NCBI GenBank assembly: GCA_025363585.1
Contig: JANYDN010000371.1
Location: 1 to 60,218 of the forward strand
From: Verrucomicrobiota bacterium
GTDB lineage: Bacteria; Verrucomicrobiota; Verrucomicrobiia; Limisphaerales; UBA9464
Reading direction: 5' to 3'
DNA: 60,218 bases
The translations under genes were made by a program, and so were the position numbers. This document shows positions 1 through 9,903 of the stretch, in pieces. Under the pieces are notes generated by a model that worked only from the letters and a program-made list of their open reading frames with translations, was not told the origin of the DNA and ran no database searches. The stretch's first letter is position 1. The number at the start of each line of letters is the position of its first letter.

Positions 1-3000
1 CACGAACGCGATCGCCGGGCTCGCCACCGTCAGCGTGAACGCGTTGCCCTCGGTCTTCGTCGCGTGCGCCCCCGCCTCGAACGGCAGGTCCAGCACCGCC
101 AGCGCCAGCATCATCTCGGTGAAGTTGCGATGCGCCTCGGCGACGTGCGCCGACAGGAACGGCGCCTTGCCGTCCCACGCGGCGAAGTCGCGCCAGAACG
201 CGTTGATCGTCACCAACTCGGGTCCCTGCGCCTCGATCGGCAGCCGGTAATAGTTGTTCTCGGCCCACTCCTTCGTCGGACCCAACAGCCGGTAATACGC
301 GGAGACGGCCGCCAGCGTGCGGTTACCGGTCATCGCGGCGGCGTCGAAATCCACGCCGAGCGACAGCGAATCGAGTCGCGATTCCTTTGCGGCCGCGAGC
401 CCGTAGCGCGCCATCAGCCTGGCGCCCGACGGGGCGTTCGCCGCCGTCACCATCCGCACGGTCCGTCCGGCGGAACGCCCGCCTCCCCCGATCCCGCCGG
501 CGGCCTCGAAGAACGCCTGGCCGTTCGTCGCCAATGCCGTCGGTTTGTCCTCTTCGCCCAATCGGTCGGACAACTCCAGGCGCTGGCCGCGGAGCCGGTT
601 CGACGTCGACCCCGCCTTCGTCCCGGCGGGCGTCAGCGCCGCGGTTTCCAGCTCCCGTCCGCGCAGCGCGGTCTCGAACAGTCGGTCGTCCTCGTCGGAA
701 TTCGACGGCAACAACTCCCACAACTCGCGCAGGTGCCTCGCCGCGTTCGCCGCCTCGCCCGGCAACCGACGCGCCAACAACGCGCGTTCCACCAGGTTCA
801 ACCGCGCGTACGCCCACGGCTCGAGGTGTCGCTTCAGATCCGACTCCAAGAGATATTCGTCGAGGAACGTCTTGTCCTTCTTGTTCGCCAGATACGGACG
901 AATGACGGACGTGAAAAATGCCGGGTCTTTCCGGCTCAGGAAAAAGCTGAGCTCGTGGCACGCGAACTCGCTGTACTTCGCGCGTTTCTCCTCGTCCTTG
1001 AGCGACGGCCACCGCGTCACCCACTCGAACTTCGCGAGGTTCATGTCCTGGTTCAACGCCCGGAACAACGCGTGGACCGACGCGACCGTGTCGTAGGTTT
1101 CCAACTCGCCCGTCTGGAGGTCCGGCAACGCCACCGTGCCGCCCTTGTCCAGGACGACGATGTCCTTGGTCTCGGAGGACACTTGTGCCGGGTCGAGATT
1201 CCGCGCCAAACGCAGGTCGCGGAAACGCGTGGGACGCTCGCCCACCGCGAAGGTTTCCCACACGGCGTTGAACGGATCCTCGGCGTAGATTTGCACGTGC
1301 TGCCGGTCGCCCAGCGCCTCGGCGGGAACCTTCACGACGCCGTTCGTGTCGGGCACGAGGTTGAAGGTCACCGGCGCGGAGGTCGCGAGGAAATCGACGC
1401 TCGTCCCGGGCTGCGGCGGCGCGATGGAATTCATCGCCCTGGACATCGTGTCGGCCAACATCGCCATTGCGGGCGCCATCCCGGGCGTCGCCGCGGCATC
1501 CTGCTTCTCGCGCGTCGCGAACGTCCCCGCGTCGGTCGACCGCTTTTCCCAGGGATTCAGGATCAAGGGCGGCCGCACCAACATGTTGCCCGGGAATTTC
1601 GCCGCGTAGCGACGATCGAGGATGTACCGGTACTCGTCGCCGATCTCGCGCCCCGTCGAATAAAGGTTCGGCAGCCGGCCCGGGGTCGCCCACGCGGGAG
1701 CGAATCGCGTGAATCCACCGAGCCCGGCGAAGATCCCGCCCTCCGGCATGAAGCGGGTCGCGGCCACGTGCACCCGCGTGAACCGCGTCCAGTTGCGCAA
1801 TTGGATCGAGATGCCGTTGGTGGACACCGAGGCCGTTTCGATCTGCAACGGCGCGGGTTCCCGCACTTCCAACGACCGGTTCGTGGACACCATCCAGTTC
1901 CCGACCACCGCGCCGTCCGTGATGCGGATGGCGATCGTGTGGTCCGCGTCGTCGCGGAGCCGCAGCGAGTAGTCGCCGGGCGGAAGTCCCGTCAACTCGA
2001 CGAACGGTCCCGCTTGTTTCGCCATCGCGACGCGGTCCGCGACGAACTCGCCGCCGCGGGTCTCGAGCAACGAGACCGCGTCCACCCGGTTGTTCGCGAT
2101 CCACGGCACCTCGATCGCGTCGCCCGCATGCGCGTGCATCACCGTCGCCCACGTCCGCGTGGCGTCGTCCAGCATCCACGATCCGACGCGCCCGTTCGGG
2201 ATCCTCGCGCGCACCACGGAGATTCCCTCCAGCTTGCCCAACGTCACGCGCCCCTTCTCGTCCGTCCGCAGCGCGATGTTCTCCGGTCGCGCGTAGCCGT
2301 TGCGCTCGAGGTCGAACACCACCTGCTGGTCCGGGATGGGCTCCCCGTTCTTTCCCAACAACTCGAACACGTAGTCGTCCGCGAAACGGCTCAGGTGCCC
2401 GTCGTTGGTCGCGTCGGTCGTGTCGATCCCGTTCACGTCCCACCCGCGGCTGGCCGTCAATTCCTGCTTCTCCCCACCCTTGGCCAACTGCTCGATCTTC
2501 GCGCGCAGGGTCGCCGTCACGTGCGCCAACCGGTCCGGCACCGTGAACGTGTTCGTCCACACGCGTCCCGCCGTCAGCCCGGTGACCTTTGTTTCCGTCG
2601 TGGTCGTGATGCCGTCGAGCGTGGTGGTGGACAACGTCAACGTCGGTTCCAGCAACACCTCCGGCGCGACGGGCACGTCGCCCGCCAACACCGACACGCG
2701 AACCGCCAGCGTCGCGTCGCGTCGCGTCACCCATTGCTCGCGCTCGACGTGGAACTGCGCGTCCAGGCGGTACGCCTCCGCGTGGTGCTCGAACTCCGTC
2801 AGGCTCGCGAAAGTTCCGGCCGCGTTCGCCAGAACGATCGTGCGCCGTCCCGGTTGCGCGGTGAACGGCACGCGGATCTTCCCGTCCTTTGCGTCCGCCT
2901 CGAGTTTCCTTCCGTCGAGCCACGCCACCGCGTCCCGCGCGGGCTTGCTCGACTCGTCGAGGATCGTCAGTTCGTCGCCGGCCGCGCTTTGCTTCTGCAC

Positions 3001-4599
3001 GAGCGTGTAAGCGCCCTTCCGCACCAGCGAGCGCGACGAGCGCCCGCCGCCGATGAACTCGATCACCCACGCCCCGCGCTTTCCTTTCAACTCCGGGAAC
3101 TTGAACGTCCGCGCCGCCCGCTTGAACGGCGACGACTCGCCGTCGTGCGTCTGCTCCGAGTTCGCCACCAACCCGTCGAGGTTCAGGTCCGTGTTCAACT
3201 GCCGTCCCTGCGAACGGTAGAAGCCCAGCGTGTTGATCTCGTAGATCCGCACCAAAATCTTCGGCGCGTGCTTGAGCACCACGTCGACCGACACCTCCGC
3301 GTCCACCGGGAACGTCGCGGGATTCGTCGCCGGGAACTCGATGTCGACCCGTTCCTTGAGGGCCTGGTAGGCCGACGGCGACAGCAACGACGCCCATTTT
3401 TCCGGATCACCCACGCCCGCCGTGATCTTTGCCTCCGCGAACACCGGCTTTGCCCACGAGTCCCGCAGCCATTCCGTCCACGGTTCCCACGCCGCGTCGT
3501 CCACCGAGAAATGCAGCACGAATTCCCGCACGAGCGCCTCGTCGTTTCCGATCGGCGGCTGGCCGATGCGGGTGTCGTCGAACGCCGCGTTCAGGTCCAC
3601 CGCGTGGCGCGCCACGTCCGCCGACTCGAGGTACCGCGGGTTCATGTAACCGACGGGCCGCGGCAGCTTCAGGTATTCGACGAAGCGTTCCCGGTCATAC
3701 ACGCCGCGCGTCCGGTCGTGGGACAGGCGCGCGTAGAGCACGTGCGCCTTCAGCGAGTTGAAAGCGGACGACAACGTTTTGGCGTAGTCCCAGACGCGTC
3801 CCAGCCACGCCTCGCGTTCCACGGGATCGTTCGCGGCATCCGCGTCCGCCGACGGCGCGAGCTTGCGGATCCGCGCGAACACATAGGCCTGTTGGTTCGT
3901 CACCGCCGGGAACAACTGCCCCAACCGCACCAACTGCTCCGGCAGGAGCGCGCGGTGGATGGGGAACTCGCCGAAGCCGCGGCTCTCGGGCGTCTTCAGG
4001 TCCGCCGCCACCAACTCCACGAGTTCGGGAACGTCGGGACGGACCAGCCTCGAAAGCACCGTGCGGCGTTGGGCGGGACGCAACGCCGCCTTCTCCCGCA
4101 CCAATTCCTCCATCCCCGTTTCCGACAAGCCGTCCAACCCGTCTTGTCCCATCACCCCCGCGAGGTACACGCCGCGCGCGATCCGGGCCTGATCCAACGT
4201 CGTCGGCAGGTCCGGCTTGCGGTCGTGCAGTTCCTGGACGTGGTCAAGGCGCGGGCCGAGATGCTCGCGCAGGTATTTCAACGTGCGCTGCGGATCCGCG
4301 TCGTAGGCGAGCAACGCCTCGCGGTTCTCGATGACCCGTCGCTGCTCGGAATTCGGGAAACGCTTGCCCCAGGCCTCCAGCGTCGAGGCCAGCTTCTCCT
4401 TCTGGCCGGTGGACTGGTAGTGGAGCGAATGGAAGAAGTAATACTCCTCGGTTCCCGGCACCAACTGCGCGAGCACCGCCTCGCGGTCCGGCGCCAGCGC
4501 GAACTTCTCCACGAAGCCCACCTCGCCCTCGCCACGCAGCGGCGATGCAACCAATACGACTCCGGTCATCAGGGCAAAAAGGACTTTGGGCGTGTTCAT
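1..4599 (-). CDS. Very large secreted protein, alpha-2-macroglobulin-like (partial, C-terminus outside window)
   Basis: The frame is open from an ATG at 4599 down to base 1 without a stop, giving 1533 codons; the C-terminus lies beyond the window. The N-terminus is a signal peptide (basic start, hydrophobic LFALMTGVVLVAS, then a polar mature end), so the protein is exported. Residues up to about 330 look helical and rich in Arg and Leu. After that come repeated beta-sandwich-like stretches, including a D-G-x-V-x-L-G-x-L pattern typical of surface beta-domains. This layout resembles the large alpha-2-macroglobulin-like proteins of PVC bacteria, which trap proteases or act in the periplasm. No thioester CxEQ motif occurs in the visible part, so the family call is tentative. 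It could equally be an unrelated large envelope protein. The next gene upstream, on the same strand, starts 250 nt beyond a repeat-filled gap. Confidence 0.6.
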   Translation of the reverse strand, partial: MNTPKVLFALMTGVVLVASPLRGEGEVGFVEKFALAPDREAVLAQLVPGTEEYYFFHSLHYQSTGQKEKLASTLEAWGKRFPNSEQRRVIENREALLAYDADPQRTLKYLREHLGPRLDHVQELHDRKPDLPTTLDQARIARGVYLAGVMGQDGLDGLSETGMEELVREKAALRPAQRRTVLSRLVRPDVPELVELVAADLKTPESRGFGEFPIHRALLPEQLVRLGQLFPAVTNQQAYVFARIRKLAPSADADAANDPVEREAWLGRVWDYAKTLSSAFNSLKAHVLYARLSHDRTRGVYDRERFVEYLKLPRPVGYMNPRYLESADVARHAVDLNAAFDDTRIGQPPIGNDEALVREFVLHFSVDDAAWEPWTEWLRDSWAKPVFAEAKITAGVGDPEKWASLLSPSAYQALKERVDIEFPATNPATFPVDAEVSVDVVLKHAPKILVRIYEINTLGFYRSQGRQLNTDLNLDGLVANSEQTHDGESSPFKRAARTFKFPELKGKRGAWVIEFIGGGRSSRSLVRKGAYTLVQKQSAAGDELTILDESSKPARDAVAWLDGRKLEADAKDGKIRVPFTAQPGRRTIVLANAAGTFASLTEFEHHAEAYRLDAQFHVEREQWVTRRDATLAVRVSVLAGDVPVAPEVLLEPTLTLSTTTLDGITTTTETKVTGLTAGRVWTNTFTVPDRLAHVTATLRAKIEQLAKGGEKQELTASRGWDVNGIDTTDATNDGHLSRFADDYVFELLGKNGEPIPDQQVVFDLERNGYARPENIALRTDEKGRVTLGKLEGISVVRARIPNGRVGSWMLDDATRTWATVMHAHAGDAIEVPWIANNRVDAVSLLETRGGEFVADRVAMAKQAGPFVELTGLPPGDYSLRLRDDADHTIAIRITDGAVVGNWMVSTNRSLEVREPAPLQIETASVSTNGISIQLRNWTRFTRVHVAATRFMPEGGIFAGLGGFTRFAPAWATPGRLPNLYSTGREIGDEYRYILDRRYAAKFPGNMLVRPPLILNPWEKRSTDAGTFATREKQDAAATPGMAPAMAMLADTMSRAMNSIAPPQPGTSVDFLATSAPVTFNLVPDTNGVVKVPAEALGDRQHVQIYAEDPFNAVWETFAVGERPTRFRDLRLARNLDPAQVSSETKDIVVLDKGGTVALPDLQTGELETYDTVASVHALFRALNQDMNLAKFEWVTRWPSLKDEEKRAKYSEFACHELSFFLSRKDPAFFTSVIRPYLANKKDKTFLDEYLLESDLKRHLEPWAYARLNLVERALLARRLPGEAANAARHLRELWELLPSNSDEDDRLFETALRGRELETAALTPAGTKAGSTSNRLRGQRLELSDRLGEEDKPTALATNGQAFFEAAGGIGGGGRSAGRTVRMVTAANAPSGARLMARYGLAAAKESRLDSLSLGVDFDAAAMTGNRTLAAVSAYYRLLGPTKEWAENNYYRLPIEAQGPELVTINAFWRDFAAWDGKAPFLSAHVAEAHRNFTEMMLALAVLDLPFEAGAHATKTEGNAFTLTVASPAIAFV

Positions 4600-4726
4600 G
4601 GCGATGCGGGGAGTTCGATCTCCCATTGGAACGACGCACCCGATCAAGCATCGTTAGGGGAAATCATTCCAGCCGCGATCCACGCCTTCTTCGGTCCCGG
4701 AACGGGCGCGAACCATGCGGTGAACC

Positions 4727-4824
4727 GTGTGACGGCGACCCTGCCGTCACCGGAGACAAGGCAGGATCGCGGCACACCCCGCGCGGGCTCGCCATGGAAG
4801 TGGCACCCGAGCCGGTGCCACCCG
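4727..4824 (-). repeat. Tandem-hairpin repeat, copy A (inverted)
   Basis: Two palindromes lie about 48 nt apart: a GTGACGGC...GCCGTCAC hairpin (4728-4750) and a GTGGCACC...GGTGCCAC hairpin (4800-4821). Read on the minus strand, the order and the flanking sequence match the copies near 7.5, 19.1 and 26.7 kb. This copy fills the gap between the two large secreted-protein genes and may also act as a transcription end signal. Confidence 0.75.
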
Positions 4825-4848
4825 CGGTTTCCACCGCATGATTCCGTG

Positions 4849-7419
4849 TCAGTCGTCGTCGTCCCCGACCACCACGAAGGCCGCGCGGCGCGGAGCGGGC
4901 ATCGCGCTCGACGGACCCTTCACCGAACGCCAGATGACCTCGTTCAACACCAGGTCGTCCGCCGCGTCTTCCTTCGTGAAATCCATCGCCGCCGATGCGT
5001 CGGCACCCCACGCCGCCGCGAGGTTCTTCTCGCCGAGATCCGACGTCACCGGCCGGCAATGGTACGGCGAACGGTCGGCCGAGGCCTGGAAGGAGTGGAA
5101 CATCGGCACCGCTGCGGCATCGAACTGGGACATCGGCTTGAGGCCGAGCACCAACTCCATCGTGCGGAGCATGCTGCAGGTCGAATACATGGTGGAGTCG
5201 CGAAAACGGCGCTTGGTGTACGGACTGATCACGAAGGCGATGCTGCGGTGCGCGTCCACGTGGTCGGGCCCGTTCTGCGCGTCGTCCTCGAGCACGAAGA
5301 TCGCCGTGTCCTTCCAGAATTTCGACCGGGTCACGCCCTCGACCAACCGGCCGAACGCGAGGTCGTTGTCCGCGAGCATCGCCCGCGGCGTCGGCTTGCC
5401 CACCGCGGTGCCGTAGGTGTGGTCGTTCGGCAACCGCACGATCTGCAACCGGGGCATCTCGCCCTCGCGCTCGAACCGATGGAGTTCCTCGAGGAACCGG
5501 TCCGCGCGTTTCGTGTCCGGGAACATGAGGTCGTACGGATGAAAGCCGGGATCGAAATGTCCCTCGAGCGACGCCACCCGCGCGCGCGCCGCGCCGTTGG
5601 TGCCCGTCGTGCCGATCCATTCGCCGTAGCTCCGGTAGGTCACGCCGGCCGCGCTGGCACGATCCCAGAGGTAACCGTTCGCCGGGCGCGCGACGGGCAG
5701 CGTTCCCTCGGCCGGGTAAGGGAACTTTCCCTTCGCGTTGTGCCCGTAGCTCAGCGGCCAGTTCTTCTCCACGAAATCCGTCGCGTACGCGCCCATGCTC
5801 CATTCGTGGCCGTCGGCACTGACCTCGCTGTCGACGTAGAAGTTGTCGAGCAACACGAACTCGCGCGCGATCGCGTGGTGGTTCGGCGTGACCGACTCCG
5901 GGAACAGGCACAACGCGGCGTCGCCGTTGCCCTCGGTCATGTCGCCCAGCACCTGGTCGTAGGTCCGGTTCTCCTTGATGATGTAGATGACGTGGCGGAT
6001 CGGGGACGCGCCGCCCACGCGCGAGGGGATCGGGTTGCCGCGCGGACGCGACGACGTCGCCACCTCGGGACGCGGCGCCGCCGGCGAGCATTTGCGGACC
6101 TTGTCCGTTTGCTCGGCGAAATATTCGGGCGCCTTTTCTTTCGACGGCAATTTCACGATCCCGAGCGTGCCCTGGAAAAGTCCCCCGATGTATTCGCGAA
6201 GGCCGCCAGGCAACTCGCGTCCCGGCTGCGGGCCGTGGCGGTTGGCTTTCGAGGTCACGCCCTTGCCGTTCGCCACCAAAAGGTATTGGCCGTCGGGCGT
6301 GACGCGCACCGACGTCGGGTACCATCCGACCGGGATCAACCCGAGCGAACGGCTCTTGCCGGGTTTGCCGAGCTCGAAAGCGGCGATCGCGTTGTTGCCC
6401 GCGTTCGCGACGAAGAGCCACTGCTCGTCCGGCGACAACGCCAGGGAATTGGGCGTCGAACCCGGCGGGTCGTCCGCGTTCAGCGCCGCGGACAGCGTCT
6501 CGATCGGATGCCCCGATGCCGTGTCGAAGACGCTCACGGTATTGCGGTTCGCGTTCGCCACGAACAACAGCGAGCCGGCGCGGTTGAGGATCAGTTCGTT
6601 CGGATGTTCCTCCGTGGCCCATCGCCCCAACTCGCGCCCCGTCGCGGCATCGAGGACGACCACTTGGGCGCGGGCCCACAACGACACGAAGAGGCGGTTC
6701 GACGCGGGTTCGAGCACGCACCCGTAGGGGTACGGCGCGTCGGGCGATTGCGGGTCCTTCTGCGCCGCCGCGCGCTTCTCCGCCGCGGCGGTGTCGAAAT
6801 CGCGCGAGACTTGGGTTGCATCGAGGTTCGCCGAGCCCAGGACGCCGACGGCCGTCGCCCAGAGCGGATGTCCATCGACGCCGTCGAGCGCGACCACGCG
6901 GCCGCCGTACAATTCCGTGGCGAAGACCCGGTCGCCGGACGGCGACGACGCGACGCCGGAGACGATTCCGCGCTCCTTGACCGGACGGACGGGCCATTCG
7001 GATACGGGCGAAAGCACTCCGTCGCGAAACCCGAGGATCCGCACCACCTCGTCGCCGGCGCCGGACACGAGGAGGCGGCTTCCGTCGGTGGAAAACACCA
7101 CGCCGTAGAACGCCTCGTCGAGCGACGCGCGAGAGACGAGTTTGCCGTCGGGGAGCGAGACCACGACGACCTCGTGTTGTCCGAAGCCCGCGTGGAGGAT
7201 CGCGGCGTGCCTGCCGGACGGATGGACCGCGATGTTCACGGGAAAATCCCCGAGCCCGATTTGTTTGCCGGCGGGTCGCAGCGACCATTGGTTCGGCAAC
7301 AAGACGGAGCCGTCGGCACGGACGCCGGGCAAGTTGGGCGCGACGCGATCGGGGGCCGGTTTGGCGAGGGCGGGCAAGGACGCGGCGAGGCACAACGCCA
7401 TGACGCGGGGGAGATTCAT
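4849..7419 (-). CDS. Secreted YVTN-type beta-propeller fused to alkaline-phosphatase-superfamily phosphoesterase
   Basis: 856 residues from an ATG at 7419, chosen because it opens a signal peptide (MNLPRVMALCLAASLPALA); the open frame further upstream runs through a repeat and is not coding. Residues of about 40-430 carry repeated propeller blades with motifs such as LFVANANRNTVSVFD and LAVSPDE-like turns. The C-terminal half starts with IYIIKENRTYDQVLGD, a hallmark of bacterial phosphoesterases of the alkaline-phosphatase fold, and later has PNDHTYGT and FVLEDDAQNGPDHVDAHR, which supply metal-binding Asp and His residues. Such fusions are frequent in Verrucomicrobiota and Planctomycetes and are presumed to hydrolyse phosphate esters outside the cytoplasm; the substrate is unknown. 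The protein ends in an acidic DDDD tail. It stands alone, with hairpin repeats on both sides. Confidence 0.85.
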   Translation of the reverse strand: MNLPRVMALCLAASLPALAKPAPDRVAPNLPGVRADGSVLLPNQWSLRPAGKQIGLGDFPVNIAVHPSGRHAAILHAGFGQHEVVVVSLPDGKLVSRASLDEAFYGVVFSTDGSRLLVSGAGDEVVRILGFRDGVLSPVSEWPVRPVKERGIVSGVASSPSGDRVFATELYGGRVVALDGVDGHPLWATAVGVLGSANLDATQVSRDFDTAAAEKRAAAQKDPQSPDAPYPYGCVLEPASNRLFVSLWARAQVVVLDAATGRELGRWATEEHPNELILNRAGSLLFVANANRNTVSVFDTASGHPIETLSAALNADDPPGSTPNSLALSPDEQWLFVANAGNNAIAAFELGKPGKSRSLGLIPVGWYPTSVRVTPDGQYLLVANGKGVTSKANRHGPQPGRELPGGLREYIGGLFQGTLGIVKLPSKEKAPEYFAEQTDKVRKCSPAAPRPEVATSSRPRGNPIPSRVGGASPIRHVIYIIKENRTYDQVLGDMTEGNGDAALCLFPESVTPNHHAIAREFVLLDNFYVDSEVSADGHEWSMGAYATDFVEKNWPLSYGHNAKGKFPYPAEGTLPVARPANGYLWDRASAAGVTYRSYGEWIGTTGTNGAARARVASLEGHFDPGFHPYDLMFPDTKRADRFLEELHRFEREGEMPRLQIVRLPNDHTYGTAVGKPTPRAMLADNDLAFGRLVEGVTRSKFWKDTAIFVLEDDAQNGPDHVDAHRSIAFVISPYTKRRFRDSTMYSTCSMLRTMELVLGLKPMSQFDAAAVPMFHSFQASADRSPYHCRPVTSDLGEKNLAAAWGADASAAMDFTKEDAADDLVLNEVIWRSVKGPSSAMPAPRRAAFVVVGDDDD

Positions 7420-7481
7420 GGACGGAGCGTACCGATCCACCCGGCTCCCGCCAGCCGGCAAGCGTGGCGCGCCTTCGCCAA

Positions 7482-7575
7482 CGTGGGTGGCACCGGCTCG
7501 GGTGCCACCTTCACTCCAAGGCGAGGGGGACCAAGTCTCCCGTGACGGCAGGGCCGCCGTCACCCACCCATGCTT
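7482..7575 (+). repeat. Tandem-hairpin repeat, copy B
   Basis: Hairpin one is GGTGGCACC...GGTGCCACC (7487-7509) and hairpin two is GTGACGGC...GCCGTCAC (7542-7563), followed by CACCCACCCATGCT. The architecture is the same as copy A but in the opposite orientation. Together A and B flank the phosphoesterase gene as a large inverted pair. Confidence 0.75.
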
Positions 7576-7580
7576 GGGCG

Positions 7581-7925
7581 CTACAAGCCCGGCACCGCCA
7601 CGTGTCCGCTCAGCGCGACCTTGATCGACTCGATCAATTCCGGATGGCCATAAGGATGTTCGTCCGTGATGCGCAGGCAGACGACGCGTTTGCCCGAAAG
7701 CTCTTCCGGAAACCTCGCGCGCAGTTTGTCGACGTGCGCGCGTTCCATGCAGAAAATCCAGTCGGCCCAACCGATGAGCCCGGCCGTGACCCGGATTCGC
7801 GCCCCCGCTTCGGTGCCGGCCGACCGCGCCTCATGGCCGGGAAAACCGCGGTAGAGATCCTCCGCGGTGGGACTTCGCCAGCGATTCAGGCTGCAGACGA
7901 ACAACAGTTTCACGGCCCCTGCCAT
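7581..7925 (-). CDS. Low-molecular-weight protein-tyrosine-phosphatase-like protein
   Basis: 114 residues from the ATG at 7925; a start 33 nt further upstream is possible but would add a poorly conserved lead. The N-terminus KLLFVCSLNRWRSPTAE carries the CX5R(S/T) phosphate-binding loop of the family (Cys11, Arg17), and the LMW-PTP order of strand, P-loop and helix is kept. The loop CSLNRWR differs from the canonical CxGNxCR, as in the short protein-tyrosine-phosphatase-like group annotated in many Gram-negative genomes. It is shorter than typical LMW-PTPs (about 150 residues), and the usual C-terminal DPY acid loop is not obvious, so activity is uncertain. The only tyrosine kinase in the window is 42 kb away. 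Confidence 0.75.
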   Translation of the reverse strand: MAGAVKLLFVCSLNRWRSPTAEDLYRGFPGHEARSAGTEAGARIRVTAGLIGWADWIFCMERAHVDKLRARFPEELSGKRVVCLRITDEHPYGHPELIESIKVALSGHVAVPGL

Positions 7926-7958
7926 GGCATTCCCTTCACCCTTCGACCGCGAACCCAC

Positions 7959-7987
7959 TTCAAACTTGAATCTTGAATCTTGAAACT
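7959..7987. repeat. 7-bp unit array (TTGAATC type)
   Basis: Near-perfect iterations of a 7-bp unit of the CTTGAAT kind lie between the phosphatase-like gene and the kup stop codon. Related arrays occur near 24.9, 28.5, 31.0 and 59.7 kb, always between genes. Confidence 0.6.
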
Positions 7988-7994
7988 CGGGATC

Positions 7995-9893
7995 TCAGAT
8001 CTCGACCTGCATTCCCAATTCGACGACGCGGTTCGCGGGCAACCGGAAGAACGCCGTGGCGCTCGTGGCGTTGCGGGCCATGATCGCGAACAATCGCTCG
8101 CGCCACAGCGCCATTCCCGCGCGACGCGACGGGATGATCGTCTCCCGGCTCAGGAAGAAGGTCGTTTCGGATTCCCTGAATTCCAGCCCGTGCGCGGCCG
8201 CCAGCTCGAGCAATCGCGGCACGCTGGGATCCTCGAAGAACCCGAAGCGCGCGCGCACCCTCCAGAACCCGTGGTCGAGATCCTCCACCTCGACGCGCTC
8301 CGTGTCCGGGACGCGCGGGTCCTCGGCGACCTGGAGCGTGAGGAACACGACGCGCCGGTGCAGCACCTTGTTGTGTTTGAGATTGTGCAGCAGCGCCAGC
8401 GGCGTGCCATCCGACGACCCGGCCATGTAGACGGCGGTCCCGTCGACGCGGGCCGGTTGGCGGCGCTGGACGCTTTCTATGAATTGCGCCACCGGCAACG
8501 ACGCGCTCCGCATGCGTTGCCAAAGCAGGAAGCGGCCGCGTTTCCACGTGGCCATGAGCGTGAACAGGATGGCCCCGACCACGAGCGGGAACCACCCGCC
8601 ATTCGCGACCTTCAACGCGTTGGCGCCGAAGAACGCCATCTCGATGATGAACGCGGGGACGCAGACCAGCAGCACCTGCCAGGTCTTCCAGCCCCACAGG
8701 CGCTTGGCCGCGTGGTGGAACAGCAGAGTCGTCACCGCCATCGTCAGCGTCACCGCGATGCCGTAAGCGGCGGCGAGGTTCGAGGACGTCTTGAAGCCGA
8801 CGACCAATCCGAGGCACGCCGCCATCAGCGCCCAGTTCACGTGCGGCATGTAGATCTGCCCGCGCTCGCTCTCGCTGGTGTGCTCGATCGACAGCCTTGG
8901 GATGTAGCCGAGCTGGATGCCCTGCATGGTCAACGAGAAGGCACCGCTGATCAGCGCCTGCGACGCGATCACGGCGGCGGCGGTCGCAAGGATCACCAGC
9001 GGAACGAGCGCCCAGGTCGGCGCGAGGTTGAAGAACGGGTTCTCGTTCTTGGTCGGGGAATCGATCAACAACGCGCCTTGGCCGAGGTAATTAAGGATCA
9101 ATGCCGGCAGCACCATCGCGAACCACGCGATGCGGATCGGCCTGCGCCCGAAATGTCCCATGTCCGCGTAGAGCGCCTCGCCGCCGGTCACCACCAGGAA
9201 CACCGAGCCGAGGATCTTGAATCCGACGAATCCGCCCGTGGCCAGGAAATGCAGCCCGTGCCACGGATTGATGGCCTGCAACACCGAGGGCTCGACGATG
9301 ATCCCGCGGATGCCCAGCACGGAGATCTCGGCGAACCATGCCACCATGATCGGGCCGAACACTTTCCCCACCGCGCCCGTGCCGGCGCGCTGCGCGATGA
9401 ACAATGCCGAGATCACCCCCAGCGTGATCGGGACGACGTAGTCGTGCAGTTTGGGCGTGACGACGTCGAGTCCCTCGACCGCGCCGAGGACCGACACCGC
9501 GGGCGTGATCATGCCGTCGCCGTACAGCAGCGCGGCGCCGAACAAACCCAGGGCGAGCATGGTGCGCTTGCCCCGCGAATGGGACGAGGGATCGCCCTTG
9601 TCGGGAAACGCGAGCGACAACAGCGCGAGGATGCCGCCCTCGCCCTTGTTGTCGGCGCGCAGCACGAAGCTGATGTACTTCACGCCGACGATCAGGATCA
9701 GCGACCAAATGAAGAGCGAGAGGATCCCGAGGACGTTCGGGGGCGTGACCTCCAGCGCGTGCGGCCCGTAAAAACACTCGCGCAACGCGTACAGGGGACT
9801 GGTGCCGATGTCCCCATACACGACGCCGAGGGCGGCGAGGGTGAGGCCCGCGAGACGGGAACGGCACGGTGGATTGGACTTATATGTACTCAT
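7995..9893 (-). CDS. kup: Kup-type potassium uptake transporter
   Basis: 632 residues from the ATG at 9893, close to the 622 residues of E. coli Kup. The N-terminal signature AALGVVYGDIGTSPLYALRE is nearly invariant in the KUP/HAK/KT family. It is followed by about twelve hydrophobic segments up to residue 450 and a soluble C-terminal domain, as in the family. Kup imports K+ with protons across the inner membrane. The long open frame upstream of 9893 is the untranslated leader, not protein. That leader holds a c-di-AMP riboswitch match and a promoter, both entered separately, so expression is probably reduced when c-di-AMP is high, as known for potassium importers in other bacteria. It is divergent from the UbiD-family gene. 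Confidence 0.95.
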   Translation of the reverse strand: MSTYKSNPPCRSRLAGLTLAALGVVYGDIGTSPLYALRECFYGPHALEVTPPNVLGILSLFIWSLILIVGVKYISFVLRADNKGEGGILALLSLAFPDKGDPSSHSRGKRTMLALGLFGAALLYGDGMITPAVSVLGAVEGLDVVTPKLHDYVVPITLGVISALFIAQRAGTGAVGKVFGPIMVAWFAEISVLGIRGIIVEPSVLQAINPWHGLHFLATGGFVGFKILGSVFLVVTGGEALYADMGHFGRRPIRIAWFAMVLPALILNYLGQGALLIDSPTKNENPFFNLAPTWALVPLVILATAAAVIASQALISGAFSLTMQGIQLGYIPRLSIEHTSESERGQIYMPHVNWALMAACLGLVVGFKTSSNLAAAYGIAVTLTMAVTTLLFHHAAKRLWGWKTWQVLLVCVPAFIIEMAFFGANALKVANGGWFPLVVGAILFTLMATWKRGRFLLWQRMRSASLPVAQFIESVQRRQPARVDGTAVYMAGSSDGTPLALLHNLKHNKVLHRRVVFLTLQVAEDPRVPDTERVEVEDLDHGFWRVRARFGFFEDPSVPRLLELAAAHGLEFRESETTFFLSRETIIPSRRAGMALWRERLFAIMARNATSATAFFRLPANRVVELGMQVEI

Positions 9894-9903
9894 TTCGCGC
9901 AAA

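Noticed and set aside
323..3397. A minus-strand frame of 1024 codons inside the first gene
   Set aside because: Arg/Gly-rich shadow in another frame; the frame starting at 4599 has a signal peptide and sensible composition throughout.
64..7545. A plus-strand open frame of 2493 codons across the first 7.5 kb
   Set aside because: It is the antisense shadow of two secreted-protein genes; the protein is extremely Arg-rich, has no domains, and the minus strand carries clear signal peptides and motifs.
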